A stretch of DNA of 64,000 nt from Athripsodes cinereus (Eukaryota > Arthropoda > Insecta > Trichoptera > Leptoceridae): contig OX388320.1 in NCBI GenBank assembly GCA_947579605.1, positions 1,922,001-1,986,000 on the forward strand. Direction: 5' to 3'. The notes under the pieces are model-generated. The model was not told the origin of the DNA and made no database searches. It saw only the letters and a program-made list of their open reading frames with translations. Of this stretch, positions 21,940-32,889 are shown piece by piece. The stretch's first letter is position 1, and every line of letters starts with the position of its first letter. Both the position numbers and the translations under genes were made by a program.

Positions 21940-22440
21940 CAAGAGACCTGAATTTTTTGCGTTTGCAATAAATTCGATTTTATTAGCGAATTTCACATTT
22001 TTTTACGAATAACGCGAATTTTCACGTTTTAGAAAAATTACACCGAAATTTGACTCCTAACGACATTTTCGCAAAAAAAATAACAAGATATTTTATTAAA
22101 AAGCATATTTTCCATCTTATCTATGTTTTTTATTTTATTTAACCCAATAATAAAGAATAAAGGATGAGATTGTTCCATTTGCTTGTAATATTCCAAACAA
22201 TTTTGAATGTTCGTTATAAAAATAATTTGAGCATAATATTATAATTTACAGTGCAAATAGATCTTGCTATCTTGTGTTGATTTCTCTTAATTTATATTTC
22301 TTTTAAAAAAAGTATTTATTTATTTATCTTAGAAATAACACTATTTTACTAGATAAAATTTCTAAAAAAAACAACACAACTTTTCAAAATAATTACACCG
22401 ATTTTCCAAAGACATAACACCGAAAAATTCAGGTCTCTAG
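21940..22440. mobile_element. DNA element with 16-bp inverted ends
   Basis: AGAGACCTGAATTTTT at 21942-21957 and its inverse at 22423-22438. Internal direct repeats of TTACACCGA. GTGATA lies just outside both ends, an imperfect possible target duplication. No ORF. Confidence 0.6.
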
Positions 22441-22640
22441 TGATAACTTACATAAATATTTGTCACCGCGTTTTGAAATCCGCTATAACACATTTTTGTG
22501 ATTTTTGCAGAAATAAAAAACTGTTCTTAAAAACTTCCCTGAAGTCGGGCATGTTTAATATAAAATTTTAAGAGTGTTAGAACAATTCAATTTTTAAATA
22601 AATTTTGCTGTGAATTAAATTAAACTATTTTTTTTTTAAA

Positions 22641-22805
22641 GATGTATCTGGGTTTTTGTTATAAACCCAAATACAACCTTATACACCTTTTACAGTAAGC
22701 TACTAAAAGCTTTTGTCGTGAAAGGGGAGTTTGCTGGCACCTGGTATCGAACCACGGACCCCTTTTTCACGAGGCGAGACTCTACCTCCAGGCTACCGAC
22801 GATCT
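22641..22805 (-). mobile_element. tRNA-headed SINE, second family (SINE-II)
   Basis: Reverse copy: head GTCGGTAGCCTGGAGGTAG, B-box-like GTTCGATACC, then CTTTTAGTAGCTTAC and AAGGTGTATAAGGTTGTATT, ending near CCCAGATACATC. Confidence 0.8.
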
Positions 22806-24062
22806 CATAATTTTGTATCCATAAAAATGGCTACTACTGATCGGTTGAGTAAGAGAGAATATCGAAAGACACATCGGCATCGAACGTCGCGATGAATTGT
22901 GGTGACATTGTAAGCTTACACTATTCCACTATGGGCACCTATCGATTTTGTTATTTTATTTATAATAATAAATATGCTTAATATGTAGACACAAAATATA
23001 ACTTTCCTTTTTTCTACTAAAAGGAGTTTGCACAGTCTGTTTGTTGTGCGGATGAGGTGTCAGCTGAGTAATGTCCTTAATATCTCCCGAAAACTAGGTT
23101 GAACATCAATAAATATAGGTATGTATTTTGTAGTTCAACTCCTTATTTATAGCATGTTTTACCCATCGTAACACTGACATAATAGGTATATTATACAACA
23201 CGCGTTTTTGTAAAATACATATTTACAGTAAACAAGAACATTTCATTAAAAATAAACTGATTTATGTGTTGCAATTTTGTATATTATCATAAGGCCAACA
23301 TATCTACATCACCCGTCAGAATGAAAAATAAATAAATAAATATACGATGACCGCACCCCATGTACCTACTTATGTGGCCTCCCTTCTTTACGTGGCGGAA
23401 CACATTAGCATATTATTATTGTTATAACTGTTTTGTTTTTATTATAATAATAATAAATTGCGTGATGGCATGGTGACAGCTATGAAAATATTATACTACC
23501 AGTTTTATATGGGACTTTACTCACGGAATTATCTTCAAATTGACGAAAAAAAATTGTAAGTGTGTGGTGTAAGCAAGCATAATTTTTCATGAGTAACAGT
23601 AATGTGTTGAAAAATTGTGAAAAAATTAATAAAAAAATATAATTTTTGTACAAATGTTCTTGACAAAAATAGTAATACGAGTAACTTTTTGTTGTTTTAA
23701 AAGCGAAAATGTAGGTGTTAAATTGTAATTCGAATTTTCCTTTCCTATCTCTTTTTACACTAGTGACCAAAAGTGAAGACAATTTTTTACAAAATATATT
23801 TTCAATGAAAATTTTCTTGTAATATAGGTACATTTTACTTTTACTCGGGTGTTTTCGAAAATCTTTATAAGTGATTCGTCAATTATTTAATAAGCATTTT
23901 CACTCTAACATTTAATTGAGTTAACATGATTAGGTATTTTTTTTATTTAAAAAAAACTTATAAATTTGAATATTTGAGGATAACTAAGATTAAAAAGTTT
24001 TTTTTAAATTAAAAAAAAAAATAATCATGTTAACTCAATTAATTTGAATATTTGAGGATAAC
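22806..24062. other. Intron 6 sequence, unassigned
   Basis: Very AT-rich. AATCATGTTAACTCAATTAA (24024) is partly inverse to 23920-23940 (TTGAGTTAACATGATTA), giving a small hairpin. The 117-codon minus frame at 23480-23833 has no motif. Confidence 0.45.
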
Positions 24063-24460
24063 TTTTCCCGTGGAGCACCCGGTAAAGAATTGGTCTCCCA
24101 CTCTTCTGCGTAAGTTTTCGAGGTTCCTGTAAAAGGCAGGTGTTCGGAAAAATAAGACATTTTACATCTTAAATTCAGCGTTGAGGTTTGCCACCCATCC
24201 TGAATGTCTTGATTTAATACTGGCACGAAGAGGACAGTTTGCATGTTTCTTACATGCAGCTGATCTGCTGGCTACCCCACTTGTGGGATATGCCGTGATG
24301 GTATATCAGAGCGCAAGGAATGTCGTGGGAAGAGGTGACACAATTGGCACAGAGACGCTCTGAATGGAGGAGGCTGGTTTCTGCCCTGTGCTCCCGAGAG
24401 GAGCGTTGAGCGCGATTATGATGATGATGATGGTATAGTAGTAGTAGTAGTAGAGGATAA
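24063..24460 (+). mobile_element. R1 copy, best preserved, split by LINE L-A
   Basis: Starts CCCGTGGAGCACCCGG; the body is intact to GCCGTGATGGTATA, where L-A was inserted. Its TAG tail ends at 24453. Confidence 0.85.
24306..24427 (+). mobile_element. LINE L-A 3' end inserted in the tail of an R1 copy
   Basis: TGATGGTATA flanks it on both sides (24296-24305 and 24428-24437). Its sequence is nearly the same as 18340-18460, with a (GAT)n end. Confidence 0.8.
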
Positions 24461-24529
24461 CTACCTTGGTTCTATTGTCACATATTTAAATACATGCTTT
24501 CTAATAATTTCATGTTTTTCACGTTACAG

Positions 24530-24687
24530 GTTATTAGAGGAAAAATGACTTTCAAAAACAATCTTCAGGCATCACATGCAACTATTGATCATCTTCACAC
24601 TCCAACTGTTAATGGTTACAAAGTCAGAGATGTGAATGCAAGTTTAACAGTAAGGAACGAACAAATGTTATACAACCATAACTATTG
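24530..24687 (+). CDS. Host gene exon 7, last exon seen; gene probably continues
   Basis: The acceptor is TTACAG; the exon opens in phase 0 with V-I-R-G-K-M-T-F, a textbook copy of the module start, then T-V-N-G-Y-K-V, one N-glycosylation sequon (N-A-S) and R-N-E-Q-M-L-Y. I end it at TTG|GTAAAT, leaving phase 2. The alternative is the in-frame TAA at 24689-24691, which would make this the terminal exon. The donor reading is preferred because in exon 4 the module continues past the matching D-D-Q-F-V-Y stretch. No later exon was found with confidence. Confidence 0.75.
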
Positions 24688-24691
24688 GTAA

Positions 24692-25570
24692 ATAAGTAAG
24701 ATGATGAAACATTTTTAAGAACTTAAGAATTATTTTTTGAATACTTATCTATAAATGTACATATATTTGTTACATATTTCTAATTGTGTTGAACGCAAGG
24801 TTTATTTTATTGGAAAACATTCCAATTCTCAATTAAACTTTTTTTTTGGAATTCATTGTTTAATTAGAGATTGCTGAAACACTTGAAAAAGTACGCAAGT
24901 TGGTAATGAAAATTTGATGATTGAAACAATGAAGGCTTTGAACAAATTTTAAAATCAATAATATTTAAACAAACAATTGAATAAAAAGATATTAAATTTT
25001 GGAACAGAAAGGAAAACCTAAAGAAAATTTATTGAAGCACCAATTAATCACCTTTGAAAGCAATTACACTGTTGTAATTTTAATTTACCATAAAAACTAT
25101 ATATTCTAATAGTTAGACTTGTTAATTTAATTTGAGTAGAAGAAAATTAGTAGAAAAGACCAATCAAGTACTTTTGATCTAAGTAACAAATTTGACATTT
25201 TAATACATAAATTAATAGTAAACTTGAAGTTAATTTTTAGATCAATGCTTATCTTTATTCTTCACTTTTTACATAAGTGTTATTTTAATAATAACTAGTT
25301 TTTTGATTGAATGATTTAGTTATAATAAAATAAACCTAATTCACATTCTTTGTTTACTACACAATTTCAATAAAGTTGAATTACTTCTTGGTGGAAGTTT
25401 ATTAAATTGATAAAATCACCAGTGGAATTACTTTTTTTACTTGAATTTCTTTTTACAAGATTAATATTTTTTTTAAATGCTTAGTTTACAGCCTTTTTGA
25501 TATCGCTAAATAAAACGAGCATTATTTAAAGTCAAATTTTGATCTCATAAATTTATCATTTATTTTTTGA
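24692..25570. other. AT-rich stretch after exon 7
   Basis: No repeat or exon recognised; if exon 7 is spliced, this is intron. Confidence 0.5.
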
Positions 25571-25571
25571 G

Positions 25572-25640
25572 GGTTAACTATTGTTTCGCTCGTCAATGGC
25601 AACGGTGAGCTGAAATCAATCTTGATTTATATAAAGTCAC
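25572..25640 (+). mobile_element. PLE terminal fragment
   Basis: GCTCGTCAATGG and GCTGAAATC match the terminal repeat of the 5-8 kb PLE at the hairpin motif; little else is left. Confidence 0.4.
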
Positions 25641-25644
25641 AAAT

Positions 25645-25980
25645 GACCTTACCACCTTGTTAGAATAGCGTAGAGAGGAATTGTGGAGGCAGGTACTTGG
25701 CGACAATCCATGGATGGTGCCATCCGAAAGCACAAACATCGTGCATAGTCTGAGGTACCTCACATAAAGACACTGAACATGCTAAGGTTTGGGGTGACTA
25801 GGTGCAAAAGTAATCAGCGGACGTGGGGCTTTTTGGATGAGAGGACACTAGCTGCGACTGCGGGGAGCTCACTTATTGCAATGCCCGCTGATGCGGAATT
25901 CATGTAATGAGAGTGAACTATTGATGGCGAGTGAGAAGGCGATTTACATCGCTGCATACTGGAGTAGCAAGGTCTAAAGT
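25645..25980. other. GC-richer stretch, no assignment
   Basis: It lies between a PLE fragment and a foldback. ACAATCCATGGATGGTGCCA and GGACGTGGGGCTTTTTGGAT stand out by composition. No coding frame above 84 codons, no RNA family recognised. Confidence 0.3.
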
Positions 25981-25982
25981 CC

Positions 25983-26197
25983 TGCAGGGTTACTCTTGAA
26001 AAAACTAAACACGATCTTAATCTAGTCTTGATCTTGATCATACGACGCACGAAGTGACTATTGGGCAAAAATACACGAAAACCGATCGCGCGTTAACGGT
26101 AGCGCGGTGTTTTTGGCCATAGTCCCTTCGTGCGTCGTATGATCAAGATCAAGACTAGATTAAGATCGTTTTTAGTTTTGTCAAGAGTAGCCCTGCT
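25983..26197. mobile_element. MITE-like foldback with GC-rich centre
   Basis: Arms of about 85 bp (ATCTTAATCTAGTCTTGATC and inverse, CATACGACGCACGAAG and inverse); the centre is CCGATCGCGCGTTAACGG. Confidence 0.75.
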
Positions 26198-26914
26198 GAC
26201 CCGATAAGAAATAAGTATACAAAATCAAATAACAGAAGTGTGTTGTAAGAATGTTAATAAATTAATTAAACAACTTGAATCAATTCATTTATCGGTGAGT
26301 AGAGTTATAATCTCAGTAGTATTTATTACCCTGATGTGTTAAAATAATTATATAAATAGGTAGGTACTACATTATTTTATTCTTTGAAATTTTTCATAAC
26401 ACCATTCTTTTATGAGTGATGTTTATACCTACTCGCTAATAAAGTGCTTGGAGAAATCGTGTTGATTGTATTAATCTATAAAAACTTTGTTTTATCGACA
26501 ACCCACAAGCGAACGAAAGGCAAACAGTATTACAGTGACTTAAGCATGGAATTACCTGTTTAATAAGTTAATTAAATACAGAGACACCCGAAGTAAAAGT
26601 TAGTTGGTGCTACCACCTACTCTGTGAACAAGTTCATACTTTGCTAAAGTCCAGAGTCGCATAACTTTGTCATCCAAAGAGCTTAACCGTATTAATTATA
26701 ATTGCTCCAAAAGCTTGATCTCTGCCCTTTTCCCTCATCCCTTTCTTTTTTCTCTATCCATAATCACTACCAGCCAGAACTGAGTACAGTTAATAAACGA
26801 TTAATTTTAGTTGATCGGTTATCTGTAAACGAAAAAGTTAACAACATTACTCGTTGATTCATTAACTTTTTGAGAATAAAGCGTAAGTAATACATTGTTA
26901 GTTAAATCATAATG

Positions 26915-26990
26915 ATTGATAATGACCTGATAAGTCGAAAGACGTCTCTCTCGTGATCAAATAGTAGAAAGAAACACTTGTTTCAAATTA
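26915..26990 (+). mobile_element. PLE-like terminal fragment with hairpin motif
   Basis: GAC-CTGATAA-GTC, then GAAA, then palindrome GACGTC and TC, followed by TAGTAGAAAGAAACACTTG as in the copies near 10.3 and 34.8 kb. Confidence 0.45.
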
Positions 26991-27136
26991 CTATATACAT
27001 AGTAAATGATTAGTCAAAGTTGATTCCACAGAGCCAACACTTAAAAAAGGCTGTCACAGTCGCCCAAAGCTAAAAAAATATTCCATAGGGATCCCGATAA
27101 AAATAAAATTTTCACACGTTTCATGTTCTATCTATC

Positions 27137-27362
27137 TATACATGCAAGCTGTCTTCTCCGTGCCAATATAAAATCTAGACATTCAGGACGGGTGGCAAAC
27201 CTCATCGCTGAATTTAAGATGTAAAATTTCTTATTTTTTCGAACACCTGCCTTTTATATTGGCACGGAGAAGACAGCTTGCATGTTTTATATGCAGCTGG
27301 TCTGCTGGCTACCCCACTTGTGGGATATGCCGTGATGGTATAGTAGTAGTAGTAGTAGTAGA
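27137..27362. mobile_element. Two R1 copies head to head
   Basis: Minus copy 27143-27256 and plus copy 27257-27362 meet inside the family: CCTGCCTTTTATATTGGCACG. The plus copy keeps the (TAG)n tail. Confidence 0.75.
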
Positions 27363-27470
27363 TTTATCTATACCCTCACGCCGTGTCCCAGGAGGGGTAG
27401 AGAAAAAGGAACGCCATATAGATCTTTCCTTATAGACTTGAACATCTTGAATTCAGCCATCTTGAAATTA
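27362..27470 (-). mobile_element. LINE L-C terminal fragment
   Basis: CTATACCCTCACGCCGTG, GGAGGGGTAGAG and AACGCCATATAGATCT, directly beside R1 copies. Confidence 0.65.
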
Positions 27471-27760
27471 GCCACCCATCCTAAATATTTTATTTTATTT
27501 TATTGGCACGAATAGGATGATCTGCTTGTTAATTACCTAAATGTCATTGATCTGCTAGCTATCCCATTTATAGTACAGGTAAGTAAACAAAAAAATATAA
27601 CAAAGCGTTCAATGATCATCATTCATTCATTCATACTATCATGTTATTATTAAACCAGCGAGTTTACTGTACATATGTAAAAAAAATCAATTCGTCCTTT
27701 TCATGCCAATCAAATTTCAAAACACTCACAATGGGTGGCATACAGCATTGCTGAATAGAA
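27470..27760. mobile_element. Two degenerate R1 fragments, opposite strands
   Basis: Plus fragment 27470-27580 (AGCCACCCATCCTAAATATT); minus fragment 27634-27760 (CACAATGGGTGGCATACAGC). Confidence 0.55.
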
Positions 27761-28244
27761 TATGTTAAATGTTTTATAGGTTTTAAGTACTTTCTCAAAA
27801 AAAAAACCGATAGGTGACTCTTTCACAAAAAATGCAACGAAGGTTTTTTCAAAGGGAGTTAAAAACACAGCAAGAAAATTAATTTGCGTTATTAAAAAAT
27901 TAAACAAGTTCAAAGTGTATCAGAATTTTAACTGTGTTAAAAATCTCGTTAATTCTCAGCTCGTTAAAAAAAAGGAAAATTTATTTTTATTATTTCTATA
28001 CTTACTTTCTTTCTGTGACAAAAATTATTATTGTCATGACTGCGATCGTTGGTTGGTAGGGGTGAAAGTGAAACATCTTGCTGAGTATCAGAAAGTTGGG
28101 GGAAAGTTTTGTTATATTAAACTTATACAATATTATGTTTCTCTCTCAAAACTTTTTATCAAACATGTGGTAATAATTTATTTAGAAAGGTTGGTTGTGT
28201 AACAGATACGTACTTGACTAATTAAATTATACTTTACTATACTA

Positions 28245-28720
28245 TACCCTCACGCCATGTCCCAGGAGGGATAGGCAGAGAGAACAGAACGCCATATAGA
28301 TCTATCCTTGCATACTTCTTTCACTTCCTCTACATAAATCAAGTTTCTCATACATGCACACCGATTTCTCTTATTCAACACGCGTCCGTCCTTGAGAATT
28401 TGGTCCACGTGATCAAGCCACGTGGTTCTTGGACGTCCGCCGTTCCTCACACCCTTCTTTCAGATAAATACATCCTCTTCGTCATATTTTCATCGTGCAT
28501 TCGCTCAACATGTCCAAACTATCTTAACTTGTTTACACGCATTCTGTACACAACACTCCTCTCACATCCGCGCTCATTCTGCTGATATCCTCATTCTTCA
28601 CTCTATCTCGCAACGTTTTACCAACCATTCTTCTCAGTGAACGCATTTTCACAGCATTTATTCCACTCTCGTCCTTTTTCAACCACGTCCAAGTTTCGCT
28701 TGCATGCATTAAATTATGAA
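28245..28720 (-). pseudogene. LINE L-C 3' part
   Basis: Minus-strand peptides: R-P-R-T-T-W-L-D-H-V (near 28430), then W-R-S-V-L-S-A-Y-P-S just before the stop. Upstream, W-T-W-L-K-K-D-E-S, M-R-S-L-R-R-M-V and L-R-D-R-V are readable with frame breaks. It ends with CCTGGGACATGGCGTGAGGGTATAG. Confidence 0.75.
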
Positions 28721-28724
28721 TGAA

Positions 28725-29610
28725 GAAATATCCTCTCTGTGATACAAAAAATAATACTTCAAAATGCTTGGTATGATTTTCAAGTTACATTGAAGTGAAA
28801 TGAAAATAGAGAAGTAGGAATTAATTTTTTATTGAAATTATATTGTAGGTAAACATTTAATACTCTTATATAATTATACATTTTTTTATATTTATCAATT
28901 TTACCCTACAAAAATTATTTAACTCGTATTTTGAGGGTAAAAGCTGTCCTATAACTACTAACCTTAATTATAAACTTTACTTTATCGTATAAATCTTTAA
29001 AAGTTATTGTCTCTTGAAATCTACTTCACGAATCATTTTATTTTATTAGGTCGTTCATAGAACTTACATTAATTACACAGTTTGTTGAATAATAAAAACA
29101 CGAAAAAAAAACATTTTTAGCACCGAAGCGAAAAAAACATATTTTTTTCAAGTAACTTAATAGTGTAACTAGTTGATATAAAGTATTTTATTTTATTAAG
29201 AATATTAACTATGAAAAAAGGTACCTACGTGAAAATTTTTAATAAAAAATAAAATTGTTTCTTTTCGCCTTATGCCTAGTGATTTTAGAACAGTGGCGTT
29301 AATATTAACTCGCACAAAGATCGTACAAAAAAATACTCTAAAACCAAAATATTCAGAACGCAGAATTTGTATTTTTCAAAAACAAAATATGATACTGGTA
29401 ATAATTTTTTTTTTTTTATTTTATTTTCACAATATTTAGAATCAAACAGTCGTTATACAATATGTTGACAATTAATATATTTGACATGTAGACCAGCGAA
29501 GATTCCACTCTTACCAGAAATGTTTCAATCTTGAGGAAAAAAAAGTAAAAGTTAAAATGCTCCAAAAAACTCAAAGTAAATTTAAATTTAAAAACAACGA
29601 TAATACAATA
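28725..29610. other. AT-rich, no feature recognised
   Basis: Long A and T runs; no frame above 97 codons, and those are low-complexity. Confidence 0.5.
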
Positions 29611-29611
29611 C

Positions 29612-29736
29612 TTAAAACAATACAAAAACATAAATATAAAAAAAATACAAAAAAAAAAAAACAATACAAAAACATAAATATAAAAAAAATACAAAAAAAA
29701 AAAAAACAATACAAAAACATAAATATAAAAAAAATA
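29612..29736 (+). repeat. A-rich minisatellite, about 45-bp unit, 3 copies
   Basis: Each unit starts CAATACAAAAACATAAATAT and ends in a long A run (starts at 29618, 29662, 29707). It lies where the TAG tail of the neighbouring R1 copy should be. Confidence 0.85.
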
Positions 29737-29742
29737 ATTATA

Positions 29743-29925
29743 ATAGTAGCCAGCAGACCATCTGCATTAAATAATAAACATACAAGCTGATTTTTTCGTG
29801 CTGACAAATAATAAGACATTCGGGATAGGTGGCAAACCTCATCGTTGAATTGAAAATATAAAACACCCGCCTTTTAGGACACTCAAAAAAGAGCGGGAGA
29901 CCAATTCTTTGCCGATTTTTTTCTT
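29743..29925 (-). mobile_element. R1 copy
   Basis: AGTAGCCAGCAGACCATC to GGGAGACCAATTCTTTGCC; L-A follows at once. Confidence 0.75.
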
Positions 29926-29927
29926 CA

Positions 29928-30050
29928 TCATCATCGCCCTCAACGCTCCTCTCGGGAGCGACAGGGCAGAAACCAGCCCCCTCCATTCAGAGCCTCTCTG
30001 TGCAAATCGCGTCACCTCTTCCCACGACAGTGCTCTGATATCTTTGTCAT
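29928..30050 (-). mobile_element. LINE L-A 3' fragment
   Basis: Starts with TCATCATCATC (reverse GAT tail), then the L-A end up to TCATAGGAA. It abuts the R1 copy at 29743-29925. Confidence 0.75.
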
Positions 30051-30119
30051 AGGAATAAAATTTTCAATAATTACATTCGAATGACATTTAACTACTTATA
30101 TTTTACAATCGGTAGGTAA

Positions 30120-30345
30120 TATCACGGCATATATCCCACAAGTAGAATAGTCAGCAGACTAACGGCACGTAATTAATATGCAGATTGTCCTCCCCGTGGT
30201 ATGATGAGGTAAGCACCCATTATTAATGTTTTTTGTTGGCACAGAGAAGACAGCTTTCATGCTTATTACAGCTTATAAGCTGGTCTGCTAGCTATCCCAC
30301 TTGTGGAATATACCGTGATGGTATAGTAATAGTTGTAGTAGTAAT
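30120..30345. mobile_element. Two R1 copies head to head
   Basis: Minus copy 30120-30198 and plus copy 30205-30345, the plus one ending TACCGTGATGGTATAGTAAT. Confidence 0.7.
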
Positions 30346-30821
30346 CGAAAATGGGCTGATTAAGTTCAATAATTATGTTGAATCTTTATTATATTAAACT
30401 GTGTAAAATTTCATTAGATTGTTGCCCATTTTTCAAAAAAATATTAAAAAATAAAAAAATGCTTTTCTGAAAAGCGCGCCACTGAATATCACCTACAATA
30501 ATTTTGACTAGCTACTAAATTATTTTATTTCCTAATAATCATATATTTTTTTCTGTTCGAGCTTCCATCTGATTTTAGTCATTATTTCCATTCCTGCAAA
30601 AAAATCTTTCCTTCGTACTACGGACAAGAATAAACTTATTTATTTATACCAAGATAAGAAAAAAACGAATGTTAACTATTTTTTATTTATTCCAAATGTT
30701 TCACGATTTTATCAAGGCAAATCAACTACATAATATTATTTTTAACGACTTCTTTTTAATGTCGTCTTAAAGTTTACGACTAAAAAGTGAATTTTATAAT
30801 TGGATGTAAATGTATGTAAAT

Positions 30822-31064
30822 ACATACATACATACATAGACAACTCACACAGATCGAGCTAGTCCCAAACTCAGATGAATCCTGTATTATGGGTACTGAC
30901 GCGACGATACACACATATACAATGCACTACACACATAAACATGTAACACCCAGACCCAGGACAATTTGAAAAAGGTCATTCTTCACTTTGCCCTGACCGG
31001 GAATCGAACCCGGGACCTCGTGACTCAAAGGCAAGAGCGTTACCTCCACGCCACACCGGTCGAC
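30822..31064 (-). mobile_element. SINE-I with ATAC-repeat tail
   Basis: Full-length reverse copy: GGAATCGAACC at 31000-31010 is the B box, and CCACACCGGTCG ends the head. On its own strand it ends in (TATG)n. Confidence 0.85.
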
Positions 31065-31194
31065 AAATAATGAAATAAATATTGTACATACATTTTTCGT
31101 TCTTTTATTTTTACAATGAAGGGATTCTTTTGAACGAAAATCGAAATCTAAGACAAAATACTGAAATATTTATCTCATTAAAATCCTAAATACC

Positions 31195-31860
31195 ATAAGT
31201 CTTCTATTCCCTCGCGCCGTATCCCAAGTGGGGTAGGCAGAGAGAACGGAACGCCAATTAGAGCTGTCCTTACAGACTTCATTCACCTACTCTACAGTTA
31301 TACAATTTCTCATGCACGCACGTCTTTTTCTCTTACTCAAAACACGGCCGTTATTAAGAATTTGATCTACATGTTCAAGCCATGTAGTTCTCGGACGCCC
31401 GCGCTTGTTCACACCCCTCCTTTCAGACAAGTATATACCTACTTTTTGTCATTCTTTCCTCTTCCTTTCGTTCCACATGACCAAACCATCTCAATTTATT
31501 TACACGCATTCTATCCACAACATTCCTCTTGCATCACCTTATTCTCCTAATATCCTCATTCCTCACTCTATCACGCAACATTTTACTAACCATCCTCCTC
31601 AGCGATCTCATTCTCACAGCATTTATTTCACTTTCGTCCCTCTTCAACCATGTCCACGTTTCGTTTACATACATAAGTGTCGGTACCAGGATGGTATTGT
31701 GCACTAGCAATTTTGCCATGTTCGACACATTGCCATTGCTGACAATAGTTGAAGTGCACCGTTAATCCTAGCACTGGCCACTTTTCTTCTTTCAATATCC
31801 TTGTCGCATCTTCCATCCCGCGCAAACAAACTTCCCAAATACACCATAAGTACATCTTAC
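31195..31860 (-). pseudogene. LINE L-C, longest fragment
   Basis: The minus strand encodes V-N-E-T-W-T-W-L-K-R-D-E-S-E-I-N-A, M-R-S-L-R-R-M-V, L-R-D-R-V-R-N-E-D-I-R-R (31534-31700), the region after the RT in RTE-like LINEs. The end (31200-31245) reads, on the minus strand, CTACCCCACTTGGGATACGG then CGCGAGGGAATAG. Confidence 0.75.
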
Positions 31861-31977
31861 TATAATTTTTTACTACACAGTCATGGTATATCCTGCAAGT
31901 AGGGTTAATATATTATGTACCTAAGGCTCACTAGCTTTTTCATTATTTTTTAATATTTTAATATTTTTTTACGTTTT

Positions 31978-32036
31978 TAACATGATATTTGGGTTAGTTG
32001 GAAGAAATCGCGCCTCTGCGATAAACTCGCCATCTG
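31978..32036 (-). repeat. Dispersed repeat shared with 44025-44082
   Basis: GAGTTTATCG, AGAGGCGCGATTTCTTCC and AACTAACCC occur in both, opposite strands. A diverged relative is at 63575-63615. Confidence 0.65.
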
Positions 32037-32889
32037 TATATTGATTGTATGATTATCTTTGTTTTAAATGTATTTTTGTGTGAATTTGCTTGTAATCAAT
32101 GTACAGAAAAGAATAAATAAATAAACAAAGCATAAATGAAAAATAGTTTGTTATGCCCGGTGTAGTAGGTATTGTGCCGAAAAGTTATCATTAAAAATAA
32201 TAATTGGTATTTAGAAAGTGGTACTGAAATACCGAAATAAACAATGTAGTTCATGAGAAATATGAAAATCCAAACATTAAAAATATAGCTGCACTTAAAA
32301 GGTACCTGCATTTATTAATATTATTATTGTTTGCTAATCTTCGTACATGTATTCAAAATATTATCATTGTTTATTTTTATTTGTACCTACATAGCAACAG
32401 GGGCAATAAAAATAATTATTCGACAAAGGATTAAGAGCCGCATTCATTATGGACTTCGCTAATTGTTTTCTTTTAATTATTTAATGAATATTCCAGAATG
32501 TCTGCGCATTATTATTTAGTATCTGCTTGGTTGGATTTTTTATACCTACGCTTCGAGATATTGAGTGTCGATATCGGTGACATGTGTTGAATTATGTAAA
32601 CAGCTCTTTAGGTATGAATTATAATTTAATTGTAACATACGTAGTTGGAGTATTTAATTATCTGCCTAAAGGGTTGTATTGTGACATATGTAATAGAAAA
32701 AGGTGTGTTATTTTGTGTTGTGCGAAAAGACGCTTTGATAAAGAGGTGATAATGGACACAAGAAATGTTTTATATTTAATATCAGTGCAAGAGACGCTTT
32801 AAATATTCATATGTGAATTAATTAATAATTATAAATCAGCGCATTGGACGCTTAACAATATCAAACTCATTTGTAAATATTTATTTCAT

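Noticed and set aside
29416..29819. Minus-strand frames rich in Phe, Ile and Tyr
   Set aside because: Produced by the A-rich minisatellite; low complexity.
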